Below, in pieces: positions 25,401 to 33,600 of a DNA stretch of 64,000 nt. Numbering within the stretch: the first letter of the stretch is position 1; every line of letters begins with the position of its first letter. The DNA is from Pogona vitticeps (Eukaryota; Chordata; Lepidosauria; Squamata; Agamidae): contig NC_135793.1 in assembly GCF_051106095.1 (NCBI RefSeq), positions 6,833,001-6,897,000 on the forward strand, in the 5' to 3' direction. The notes below the pieces were generated by a model that had not been told where the DNA came from, made no database searches, and saw only the letters and a program-made list of their open reading frames with translations. The translations under genes and the position numbers were made by a program.

Positions 25401-27967
25401 TCCCCCAGTGAGTTTCTGTGGCTGAGCAAGGATTCGAACCCGGGCCTGCCGAGTCCTAGTCCATCACTCTGTCCCCTACACTACACAAATGACCCTCGTA
25501 TCCTAGTCTAATTGAAAGAGAAGAACCAAATGAATAAATATTCTCCTACTTAAATGGCAATTCTTATTTGCCATAGATAGCCAGTTATGCAGCTGTCTTA
25601 AAGCCTCGTCCCAGCCCTTATACTTGAAGCCTAAGTACCTCTTCCATGCTGAAATTTGATGAGTATTAATAGAAGCTACTGTTTTAAGAGATAATACTTG
25701 GATGTACCAATGATTGTATGGGGGGGGGGGAATACCTTTTTTCTATAACTCTTGTAGTTAGAAACCACATCATTTATTAAAAGATAAGACTTGTGTGGTT
25801 TTTCTTTCAGCTGCAGGAAGATTCCAGCCCAGGGTTGAAAACACAGCAGAGCATTTCGGAGGCTTCTGAGGCCACCCATGCATCCCAGGGAAAGGCAGAA
25901 GCACTGGAGATGCAGTTTCGTGCCGCCAGGACCTTTGGCCAAAAAGATTCCATCTCTCTGACGCCTGGAGAGAAGGCGCCAAGTCTCAGAACAGGTGTGG
26001 CGTCCAAAGTAGCGTCGCTACTTCCTGATCAGTAGGGCCTGGAGGTGCTGGCAGTGCGGGCCAGCTGCCGGCAGCCAAAATCTCCCACAATGCCCAAGAA
26101 GAAGGCAGGGAACTTCTTTCTGCTTGACCACCGAACTTCGTTCCAGATCCGTTCTTGGGAAGCACATTCCAACTCCAAGTAGGGCTGTCCATGCCCTGCA
26201 TGGACACGATTCAGCTATATGGAAGAGTACTTCTCTCATTTTTCTATGCATTTCCTGTGTTCCTCCAGTGATTCAGTATCCTGGATTATTTAAAGGATGT
26301 TCAGAAGAAGATTGTTAGTTTTACAGTTTTAAGTGTAGGGTGATACCATTGTTGGACCTGTAATTACTCCTTTGTGTAATTAGCAGACCCTTCGTCTGAA
26401 GTCTGGGATGGAACCTTTCAACCATAGAATCACAGAAGAATTGAGTTGGAAGGGGCCTCTAAGGCCATCAGGTCCAACCTCCTGCTCAGGGTAGGAACCC
26501 AAGTCAAAGCAGACCTGACAGACCGCTTATTGGACCACTTAAAATAAACCAGACCAGTTGCAAGCTTTCGTGGATAGCTCAGTGGTTTAGGCATCTGGCT
26601 ACAGAGCCAGCGGTTGAGAGTTCAGTTCCCCACTGTGCCTCCCTGACAAGGGGCTGGACTCGATGATCCAAAGGGGCCCTTCCAGTTCTGCTGTTTAAAG
26701 ATGATGAGGGTGATGATGGAGTAAATCCCACTTCATTAGGAGCCTCGTGGCATAGAGGTTAAACTGCTGCAGTGCAACCAAAACTGTGCTCATGACCCGG
26801 GGTTCTATCCCAGGTAGCTGGCTTGAGGTTCACTCAGCCTTCCATCCTTCTGAGGTTGGTAAAATGTGTACTCAGCTTGCTGGAAAGGAAGGCAACGTGT
26901 AGCCTGCGTCTTATAAACCGCCTAGAGAGTGCTTTAAGTGCTATGAGGCAGTATAGAAGCAGCACGCTTTGCCGTTTGCTTTTCCATCAGGTTGGATGCC
27001 ACTCTTCATGGACAGTATAGAAAAATTGTAGATAAGAATGTCAAAAATTCATGGCAGATGTCTGGACCAGGTCTGCCTGCCTGAAGTGATTTGCCTAGGT
27101 TGCAAATGTCATTTGGTGTGTGTGTGCGTGCACAATGCATGGTTGGAATTTTCCGTCCCAAACTTCAGACAAAGGATTTGCTAATTACACAAAGAAGTAA
27201 TTACAAGTCCAAAAAAGGTATCACTCTACTCTTATAGTTGGGCTATTTTAAGGGCCAGGTGGCCTTTTCCTAATTCTTACTTTTGCAAAGTACAGAATAT
27301 TTATCTGGTTCACTCAGAACAAAACTCTTGAGGGGATCTATGTCAGCTGTGAGGAACACAGGCTTCTGATTTTTCCTGAGGTGCTATAAAATTCTACAAG
27401 ACACTCTGGATCATGTTCAGAAGTCAAATGTCCTTCCCTGACAAGACCAAAAATATTAGCAGATTTTAGTTTTCAGAGCTTATAGCTGGTAACTAATCCT
27501 TGAAGGATATGTTTCACCTGCTTAGGATGGCAGGGAATACACAAAGCAGAGAAGCCACCAAATGATGATGTCACAGGAATGGAAATGTGGGCCTTTGGAG
27601 AATCCCAGAAAGCCAAGTTTCAGGGGCTGAAGCGTCCCACCACCTCCTCGTAAAATCAGTTGCATGGCTGGAAAATAAGTTGGTTAGGCAAATTCAGCAA
27701 CACAGTGCTGCTCGGCGTTCGTGTGTCCAGTCCCGGAAACATTTAAGAAAGTAGTGGGGAGGGCAGGCCCCTCCCGGGACTCTGGGGCTCATGTTGGCTC
27801 TGTATTTCGTTAGTAGATGAGTCTCGAACACTCACACCCCACCCTCTAACACTTTTCTATATTTATCAGATGTGTCGAAGCCTTCAAAGTTTAAACCAGA
27901 CCCCAGCCTCATGGACTACGGCCAGTCCAGCCCTGAAGATAAAGACATGTACAGCATGAGAAGCTAA
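10458..27967 (+). CDS. APOOL: APOOL / MIC27, MICOS complex subunit (9 exons)
   Basis: Encodes the apolipoprotein O-like subunit of the MICOS complex, which binds cardiolipin and helps hold crista junctions in the inner mitochondrial membrane. Coding exons: 10458-10469, 20107-20205, 21148-21267, 21989-22043, 22297-22395, 22999-23090, 23319-23432, 25811-25994, 27870-27967. All have AG/GT borders and joining phases, giving 290 residues (human about 268). Exon 1 codes only MAAK. Recognisable blocks: 'LPIYNAPPLNSKY' (exon 3), 'FVKNGI' (exon 4), 'DAYVYLKNPP' and 'GVITVSGLTGLV' (exon 5, membrane segment 1), 'KFKKIAYPLGLGTLG' and 'CYPAQSVLIAK' (exon 6, membrane segment 2), and the conserved C-terminal tail 'DPSLMDYGQSSPED' (exon 9). 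The exon 7-8 region is divergent, as in other species. The tail and 'TVSG' block favour APOOL over its paralogue APOO. Exon 2 is the least certain by sequence, but its phase and borders fit. Confidence 0.95.
11076..11490 (+). mobile_element. tRNA-derived SINE split by a LINE 3' tail
   Basis: A plus-strand tRNA-derived SINE begins at about 11076 ('gggctggatagctgagtg', A-box region) and resumes at about 11305 with its B-box-like 'gagttcgattc' and the 'ggccttgggccagctg' body. Between them, 11131-11304 is TTTA repeats followed by 'gatttgtaccccatccatc', the 3' end of an L2-type LINE in minus orientation. The LINE inserted into the SINE, so it is the younger of the two. APOOL intron 1. Confidence 0.65.
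12925..13165 (-). mobile_element. tRNA-derived SINE, minus strand
   Basis: Near full length. From the left: 'aaatcagttctgagttatgg' (3' tail), 'ctacacaggctggc' (body), 'aactccgaaccgctgg' (inverse B box), and 'ccaaccagctctgg' (inverse head). Same family as 18950-19190 and 39675-39905. Confidence 0.7.
14230..14430 (-). mobile_element. SINE ('ggaagctgctt' family), minus strand
   Basis: 'aggaagctgctttctactga' with 'ctactctgactgtggttctg' matches the other copy at 24440-24660, whose tRNA-like head is clear. Only the body half survives here before the L2 sequence. Confidence 0.5.
14540..15045 (+). mobile_element. L2-like LINE 3' end, plus strand
   Basis: An open frame encodes the end of the reverse transcriptase: 'VLTYKALNGLGPGYLKDRL', 'LLPYEPTRLLRS', 'RQRAFSAAAPRLWNALP' and 'FRRQVKTFLFQKAF', the signature C-terminus of L2/CR1-group LINEs. 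A 3'UTR follows, ending 'gccgcccagagacctttggg', 'gcggcatataaatt' and an AAATA-type repeat tail (15010-15045). Strongly 5'-truncated and rather well preserved, so relatively young. Lies in APOOL intron 1 in gene sense. Confidence 0.85.
15050..15222 (+). mobile_element. Sauria/ACA-type SINE, 3' half
   Basis: Contains 'ggccacgtgaccatgg', 'ctctatggcttggaaacggg' and ends 'gagtcggacacgactgg' plus 'ctgtcaaggggaacctt'. This is the 3' half of the Sauria SINE, whose tail is shared with BovB LINEs (the 'agtcggacacgact' motif). The tRNA-like head is missing. Confidence 0.75.
17540..17893. mobile_element. hAT-like non-autonomous transposon with 8-bp TSD
   Basis: The element runs from 'cagcgatggcgaac' to 'gtttgccgtcactg', imperfect terminal inverted repeats of about 14 bp. 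It is flanked by a perfect 8-bp direct duplication ATCTAGGC at 17532-17539 and 17894-17901. Eight-base duplications and CAG...CTG ends are hAT hallmarks. The GC-rich interior (CpG, proline- and serine-coding in all frames) makes several open frames that I do not regard as genes. Confidence 0.85.
17903..18025. mobile_element. Palindromic hAT MITE (GGTTCCCAACCTTGG family)
   Basis: Begins just after the hAT copy above: 'aatggctccctaccttgggt', then 'gttcttggactgaaactccc' and its inverse 'gggagttgtagtccaagaac'. Same family as 24063, 31003, 34266, 46530 and 52381. Confidence 0.7.
18950..19190 (+). mobile_element. tRNA-derived SINE, full length
   Basis: 'gctggatagctccgtggttt' (A-box region), 'ggcagtttgattcccc' (B-box region), 'ggccagcctttgtgacc' and 'tgccttaagtcagaactgac' (3' end), in the order expected for the family. 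Plus orientation in APOOL intron 1. It is a tRNA-derived repeat, not a tRNA gene. Confidence 0.75.
19425..19587. mobile_element. Palindromic retroposon, copy 2, 12-bp TSD
   Basis: Same family as 7155-7361. Two inverted arms ('tggttgttgtgggtttttcg' and '...cgaaaaacccacaacaacca') flank a short centre. Direct duplication TAAACCAGGATT at 19413-19424 and 19588-19599. The left end again carries the extra 'gtattcgcaaaggctttcac' segment. Confidence 0.75.
19800..19992. mobile_element. GATTTAAATC-rich repeat, copy 2
   Basis: Bounded by 'agagtggatttgatttaaat' and 'tttgatttaaatcatatcc'. Contains repeated GATTTAAATC palindromes and a central A/T-rich spacer. Lies about 115 bp upstream of APOOL exon 2. 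Confidence 0.6.
20877..21092. mobile_element. GATTTAAATC-rich repeat, copy 3
   Basis: Starts 'gcagggtggatttgatttaa' and ends 'tatatcaaatccactctgg', inverted ends. The right end lies about 55 bp before the APOOL exon 3 acceptor at 21147, so it overlaps the likely branch-point region. Confidence 0.65.
23750..23930 (+). mobile_element. tRNA-derived SINE ('gtgatggattaggactc' family), plus
   Basis: 'agagtgatggattaggactc', 'gggatcgaatcccct' (B-box-like), then 'ggtaaaaccactcctt' and 'agggtcactagaagt'. Minus-strand relatives at 25290-25500 and 44555-44735 confirm the family. Confidence 0.65.
24063..24200. mobile_element. Palindromic hAT MITE
   Basis: 'cagtggttcccagccttggg' at the left and 'acaaggttgggaaccactg' at the right are inverted repeats. 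'gttcttggactgcaactccc' is mirrored within by 'ggtagtccaagaac'. The 138-bp element is nearly one long hairpin. Flanking 8-mers are only partly alike, so the duplication is eroded. Confidence 0.8.
24440..24662 (-). mobile_element. SINE ('ggaagctgcctta' family), minus strand
   Basis: 'aggaagctgccttatcacag', 'ccagtattgtctgctctgac', 'acctgggatcttcagcatgc' (inverse B box) and 'gcaaaccatgctatctgcta' (inverse tRNA-like head). A plus-strand copy of the head lies at 47655-47770. Confidence 0.7.
24955..25075 (+). mobile_element. Short tRNA-derived SINE
   Basis: 'gctggatagctcaatggttt', 'ggtcgagtccagac' and 'agggtcctttccagctctgc'. A short variant of the 18950 family lacking the long body, like 26565-26705. 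Confidence 0.65.
25290..25500 (-). mobile_element. tRNA-derived SINE, minus strand
   Basis: 'tgctgtcaagttggaattga' (3' tail), 'gtggttttaccagttcctct', 'aaggattcgaacccgggc' (inverse B box) and 'tagtccatcactctgtcccc' (inverse head). Same family as 23750-23930. Confidence 0.7.
26423..26522 (-). mobile_element. CR1 LINE 3' tail, minus strand
   Basis: 'catagaatcacagaagaatt', 'gttggaaggggcctctaagg' and 'ggtccaacctcctgctc' are the inverse of the classic CR1 3'UTR, which ends in repeats of ATTCTATG. About 100 bp only. Confidence 0.75.
26563..26706 (+). mobile_element. Short tRNA-derived SINE
   Basis: 'gtggatagctcagtggttta', 'gcatctggctacagagccag', 'gagttcagttcccc' and 'aaggggcccttccagttctg'. Box A/B-like spacing is intact. 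Same family as 24955 and 47755. Confidence 0.75.
26742..26985 (+). mobile_element. Sauria/ACA-type SINE
   Basis: 'ggagcctcgtggcatagagg' head, 'ggggttctatccc' B box, 'ctcagccttccatccttctg' body and an end 'gtgctttaagtgctatgagg' with 'cagtatagaagcag'. A second copy is at 30112-30362. This family is a diagnostic marker of squamates. Confidence 0.8.
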
Positions 27968-28330
27968 CACCTCATGACTCTCCAGCGGACTGCAGGAACG
28001 AGGGGACATTAAAATGAAACCGTTGTTTAATTTGTCACTGCACTCTGTGATGTTTAATCAGGTGTTTTCTTCGTCACCGCTTTCTACTGCCAAATGACTC
28101 GCCTTTCATTTCCCTAGTCTCATTTTTTCTACCACTTCCCCTGCTTCCAAAAAGTGCTTTCTTACGTTCAGAAGTGTTGTCGGCCTCTTGATACAGCCAG
28201 CCAGCCTCAGGGCTTCACGGGAGGTGGTCGCTTCGCAAGGAGGTGGTTCGTGCCAGTCCCTTGGAAAGCATCGCTCTGTGTTGCTTTTGCTCAGCTCTGA
28301 TTCCCGTGTGAGATTAAAAGAAATCTTTTA
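27968..28330 (+). other. APOOL 3' untranslated region with candidate poly(A) signals
   Basis: Follows the APOOL stop codon. ATTAAA hexamers occur at about 28008-28013 and 28312-28317; no AATAAA is near. Which is used cannot be told from sequence. From here to 30112 no exon or clear repeat is seen apart from an A-rich stretch at 29080-29130. Confidence 0.45.
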
Positions 28331-30111
28331 TGATCCTTATAGTGTTTTCTGATCCAGCCAAACAGTAACATCTGGCTAAATAAGTTGATTTTAACACTTT
28401 GCTGCTAATCAGAAAGAAGATGAGGGGTGAGAAGTGGTACTAAAAAAGGTCACATCACAGATTATGTTAAAAATCATTTACAGGTGTAGTTTGAACGCAG
28501 GTGCTCATTGCTGTAGAGCTACACCAGTGGCCTTACAATAACAGAGGTCTTGGAGTGATTTATGAATACCTCCTACCTGAAAAAGCATGAACCACAACCA
28601 ACAGAAACATGGTTCTCCTATTCCTGTATATCCAGCATATTCAGCACCAGAGACAGTTCCTTATTATGCAGCAAGATCGGCAACTGGTGGTCCTCTCGAT
28701 GCAGTTAGACAGCAGGTCCCACAGTTCTTCATGATTTCTAAAACTGTCTGGAGAGGGTAGCGTTTTCATGCCACCAAAATCTGCAGGGCCATATAGATCA
28801 CAAACCCCTTTAGACCCAGTTGGATGTTGCTAATTTATACCCACCACCTCTTGCCTGAATTAGGACCAGCCAAAAACAATTTCAGCTAGGCTGTTCTTGA
28901 ACTGTAATCCCCGTTCTCAGTGTGCCCGGGGGGGTGGAGGGTTATATGGTCTCCTGTGGTACATTTGAAGTGGGCCGTTGACCAGAAACAATTCTTCACA
29001 AACCCCCTTATAAGGTTTGTTGCGCAACTTAGAGTCTTGGTTCAACCCATATTTCTTTCTTTGTGTTATGGCCATGACTTAAAAAAAAAGGTAGAGAATG
29101 ACTGGTCTAGATTATTTGCATGATTTTTTAAAAAAAATCACCTGTAAGTAAAAGCAAGAATCAAATGTAGATGTATCTTACATTATTAACCAGCTGCTTG
29201 AATAAATAAGGAGCAAGTAGGGCTACATCCAAACATATTATATGAAGGATTACTGCTTTTGGAAATGCATATCAGGCAAAAATCTAAGCAGGATTGTCTA
29301 TACGAGAAGGCATGCGTATGAAATGCACTTGTGTTCTTCTCTGGGTGTTTCACAGAATTCACCAGCAGATCCAGAAACACCCGCTGAAACAGGAATGGAG
29401 GAGGGCTGGAACAAATTAAACAAAAATTTATACTCCTTTTGAGGGGATTTGTCACATCATCTGAGCCTTCAACCTGAGAAGGGATTGGAAGCGAGGTGTG
29501 AATTTGATACGTTAACATTAAAAAAATGGTTTTGCATTAAACAGGAGGGGAAAGATCCATTTTTGAAAATTGCCTTTTAGTGTTAAAATAATTGCATTCA
29601 AAGTGTTACTTTCAAGGTGATTTAATGCAGAAGTCACTATTTTATCATAAACAGGTTCATGTTCACTATTTTAATGTTAACAGCCTCAAAGAATGCATGA
29701 TTTCTAAGCTCTGCTTCTTGGCTTGTAATGCGTAATAAAGGGGGTCGTTTAAAGAGAGGGGTCATGGTCGGGTGCTGAAAATAATGAAGTGATCTTAGAG
29801 GAGTGAAGGAAGGAGGTTAAGCCTGGAAGTGAAATGAATTGGCCCCTACCTTACGGACCAGCGGACAGGATGTATTTCTCCAGCACTGGCAGAGCTGCAG
29901 CCTTTCATACGAGACATCCTCAAGCCAAGATCAAGTTCTTTCTGGCACAGTATCCTGTGCCCGCAAGCTGGTATAGACAGCATCAGCCAGGTACGTTTGC
30001 TATTCCTTGTCCTTGAAGCAAGACGTGCGGGTTTCCTGGGCAGGGTGCACCACCCTGGCTGTGCTTTCCCTCCTCCCCACTTTGTAGTTTGCACTACAAC
30101 TGCCTTTAGGA
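28331..30111. other. Intergenic spacer between APOOL and SATL1
   Basis: The convergent ends of APOOL and SATL1 are about 2.7 kb apart. I see only short unrelated open frames, none resembling a protein family, and no clean repeat. 29500-29700 contains several inverted 'gtgttaaaataattgcatt'-like A/T-rich pieces that may be an old transposon, but no ends are defined. Confidence 0.4.
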
Positions 30112-30362
30112 GCATTGTGAGCTCATGGCACAGAGGCTAAACTGCAGTACTGCAGTCAAGACTGCTCATGAATTTAGTTCGGTCCCAAAAGGATCAGGTA
30201 GCTGGCTCAAAATTTGACTCAGCTGTCCATCCTTCTGAGGTAAAATGAGTACCCCAGCTTGCTGTGGGTGCAAATTTACAGCCTGCATAATTTAATTGTA
30301 AACCACCCAGAGTGCTTTAATGACTATGGGGCAGTATATAAGCAGCATGCTTCGCTTTGCTT
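30112..30362 (+). mobile_element. Sauria/ACA-type SINE
   Basis: 'agctcatggcacagaggcta' head, 'gaatttagttcggtcc' B-box region, 'ctcagctgtccatccttctg' body, and 'gtgctttaatgactatgggg' with 'cagtatataagcagcatgc' end. Same order as 26742-26985. Confidence 0.8.
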
Positions 30363-30522
30363 TTGCTTATGCGGACAAAAGTAAAAAAAAAAAAAATGCA
30401 GGGTCCAGTAGTCCTCCCTCGGTAATAACCTTAGAACTGCAGAGCTGGAAGGAGCCTTCTGAATCCTCAAGTAATGACAGTCACAGGTCCAACAATGCTG
30501 GTGATAAAGCAGGCAAAGCACT

Positions 30523-30528
30523 TTTAAT
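30523..30528 (-). terminator. Candidate poly(A) signal of SATL1
   Basis: ATTAAA on the minus strand about 130 bases after the SATL1 stop codon. No better signal lies between. Usage is inferred. Confidence 0.35.
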
Positions 30529-30655
30529 TTCTCATTGCTACCGTGTTTTAGAATCCCATGTTGGATGAGATGTTTCATGGTGAGTGAGGCTGTAACAGCC
30601 TGGAAGAGGTTACGGTGCTCCAAACTCGGGAGGGATAAAATGTCCGCTGTAGCCT

Positions 30656-33600
30656 TCATTCCTCAGATGCCATCCTGGTTAGATTTTCTTTGTCAAATCT
30701 CAAAAGATGCCAGCCTTCCTCGGTGGAAAGGTCCGAAGCCCCTCGCCTCATGTAGTACTCCATAGATGGTTTGTTCCATACGACCACAAGAAAATGCATG
30801 CAGCTACAGTTGGTCTCGATGGCAATCTGTTGGACGATTTTAAAAAAGTTATTTTGGAACGGTGGGGGGGGGAAGCTATGTTGTCATGGAGTTTTGGGTT
30901 TTCACTCAAAGGAGTGGCAAGAAAGTTCTGTAAGCCACGAATCCATGCCAAATCAATTTGTTTTTAAACTACAGTTAATCTTATTGTTTCTGTTAACAGA
31001 GCAATGGTTCTCAGCCTTGGGCCTCCAGATGTTCTTGGACGGCAGCTCCAAGAAGCCAGAGGTGAACGTTACAGTCCAAGAACGTTTGAGGACCCAAGGT
31101 TGGGAATTATTGTAATAGTCCTCAAACCCAAAATCAAAATCATATTTTCTCTACAACAATCATTGACCAAAATTGCTTGGCATGATGAATCGCATTAAAG
31201 TAGGCCCATTAATTGAAAGGCAAACTAGTGCGCCAACTCCTCTTTAGGTTCCATTGATTCAAATGGGCCTACTCTAAGTGACTTACTATGCTAAAATAAG
31301 TCACAGTTAGAATAAGCCCACTTGAATCAATGGAACTTATGGAGGAGCTGACTCACCAAAGCCGCAGTGATTCAGTGGGCCTACTCTGGTGCAATTTACT
31401 AGGCTAAGCAACAAGATTTTGGCCATTGGGATGGTTCAACACACAAGTCTACAGTTCGGAATGTAAACTTAAAAGCTGCAATCTGCTCTCAGATTCTTCC
31501 AAGTTTTGAAAGCCAAATGCCAAAGCAAAGCAGCTCTTTCCAGTTCCATTGGGACTGGAGACTTCCATAACAGCCATGAGTCGCTAAGCCACAACATTGA
31601 TTATTTCTGCAGAACCACTTAGTCAGCAGAGCGCTTTCTTGTCCAGAGTCCACTGAAATGGGTAGTACACTTCTCTCTTGAATTGTATGGGTCCCAGCAG
31701 CACGGTTTTGCTTATACTTGGATTTTTAATTGATCGATATATCAATAACCAAATAAATATCCAGTAAATAAATATTCGATAAATACGATGCTGCTGTTTG
31801 TCTCCAGGAAGCGGCCTGAGAAAGGTGGTTCTTAGATTTGATGAGACCCATGTTGTTGGGGGGGGTGGCCACTGGCCCAATGGCAACTGCCAGCTGGCCC
31901 CCCTCTCCTGGCATGGTGACCTGGTTGGTCCTCGGGCATGGTAGGAGGCTGATGTGAGTTCAGGGAAGTCACAGTGGCACACTGCCTTGGTTGGCAGGGG
32001 AAGATGAGAGATTGTGTCTCCATTTCCCTTTACTAGCCTTTAAAAACGGTGTGTGTGGTTGTTGTGGATTTTTCAGGCTCTTTGGCCGTGTTCTGAAGGT
32101 TGTTCTTCCTGATGTTTCACCAGTCTCTGTGGCCAGCATCTTCAGAGGACTCGATGTAGGAACTCTGTCCATGCTCTGTTGGTGTTTGTTGGATAGTTGA
32201 GTATTTATAGCTGTGGGAAACAGCTTTTGTCTTTTTTCAGGAGATAGGGTGATCAGCATGTTTTTGTTGTGATAAGGGAGGGGGGAGGGAGAGATTATCT
32301 GTCATTGTGATTGATGGGTGTCGTTAGCTGTTCTTTTTTGTGCAATGATCCCTGGCCCTTGAGGCTGGGTAGAGTTCGTTGACCTTTTGCAGGTCTTATT
32401 TTTCAGAGAATGGGGCGCCAGGCCGTGTTTAGTTTTAGGCCTTCTTCTTTCCTGGTTGAAGTTCCAACAAACACCAACAGAGCATGGACAGAGTTCCTAC
32501 TCCAGCACTCCGAAGATGCTGACCACAGAGACTGGCGAAATGTCAGGAAGAACAACCTTCAGAACACGGCCAAAGAGCCCGAAAAACCCACAACAACCAT
32601 TAGATCCTGGCCGTGAAAGCTTTCGTGAATACAATCAACGGTGTGTTTGGCCATCAGTTATGTTTGGACAGGGTTACTAGAGTTGGACACAGATTTTGGA
32701 CTACCTGGGTGTGCAGCACCTCTAACCCCAGCGTTGTTGAAGAGGGAAGTGTAGTGGAAAGGGTACAGTCTTTACACTAGTTTTAATATCTGGTTTTCGA
32801 AAAGCAGGAGAGTTTTTTAAGTCATGCCTCATGTCGCTGCTTTGACCCCTGGAAAGAAAAGACTCCAAACCAGCCTTCTCTCTTGAGGTTCGCTCCACTG
32901 AGGGCATTTTCAGCTCTCGTAACTCTTCCCCTACGAAAATTCAGACATAGTTCATTTCTGTGAATTACTTGAATTGGTCGCCTTCTGTAAATGGATACTG
33001 GTTCATGAGGCTGGGGAAACAGTAGCACACCCTTGGCTCTGTTTACATAGAAATAAGTGTCACTTGAGTTCAATCTGGATTAAACAGTATAAGACTGCAG
33101 CCTAAACTAGAAATTACATTAGCCAGATCTTAGGCTAAATCATCTTCTGTCCAAATAGAAACGAATGAATATTTGTTGAACTGCGGAGCTAAAAGGGACC
33201 CCATAGATCATCTAGTCCAGCCCCTCTCAAGGACACCCAGTGGGAAATCAAACTTCAACCAGACACCTAAGATAGTGCAAGTATTGATACTGTTCCAGAA
33301 TTGTAGGTGTGAGAACCCTGCTATCAAATGTTTTTCTCTGTATATGTTTGTCCACTTTTAAAGTCACTCCGTGCATAGGAACCTAACTGGGAAGCTGTTG
33401 GACCAGAACTTGGGATAATAACCTCAGTTTTATATTTGCAAGATTGTTCCTTTTGATAATGAAACAAGACCCCAGCTGTAGTTTGAGAGAGAAATCGCTG
33501 GACTTTTTTTTTTAAAAAAAAGGTCATTTAAAATTAACATGCTTTGTAGGTTCTTTCATTTGTTTCTCCTTTGAACAATTCTTCCTGTTTTTCTTAAAAC

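Larger units (their letters stand above)
26335..27229. repeat. Long inverted-repeat pair enclosing SINEs in APOOL intron 8
   Basis: The arm at 26335-26422 ('tgtagggtgatacca' ... 'cttcgtctgaagtctggga') is matched in inverse, at roughly 85% identity by eye, by 27140-27229 ('caaacttcagacaaaggatt' ... 'aaggtatcactctac'). The enclosed 700 bp holds a CR1 tail, a tRNA-derived SINE, a Sauria SINE and a unique remnant. It reads as a DNA transposon with about 88-bp terminal repeats whose inside has been colonised. A transcript of APOOL pre-mRNA could fold the arms together. Confidence 0.75.

Noticed and set aside
10458-27967. APOO instead of APOOL
   Set aside because: The 'DAYVYLKNPP' and 'GVITVSG' blocks and the C-terminal 'MDYGQSSPED' tail are APOOL features; APOO ends earlier and lacks that tail.
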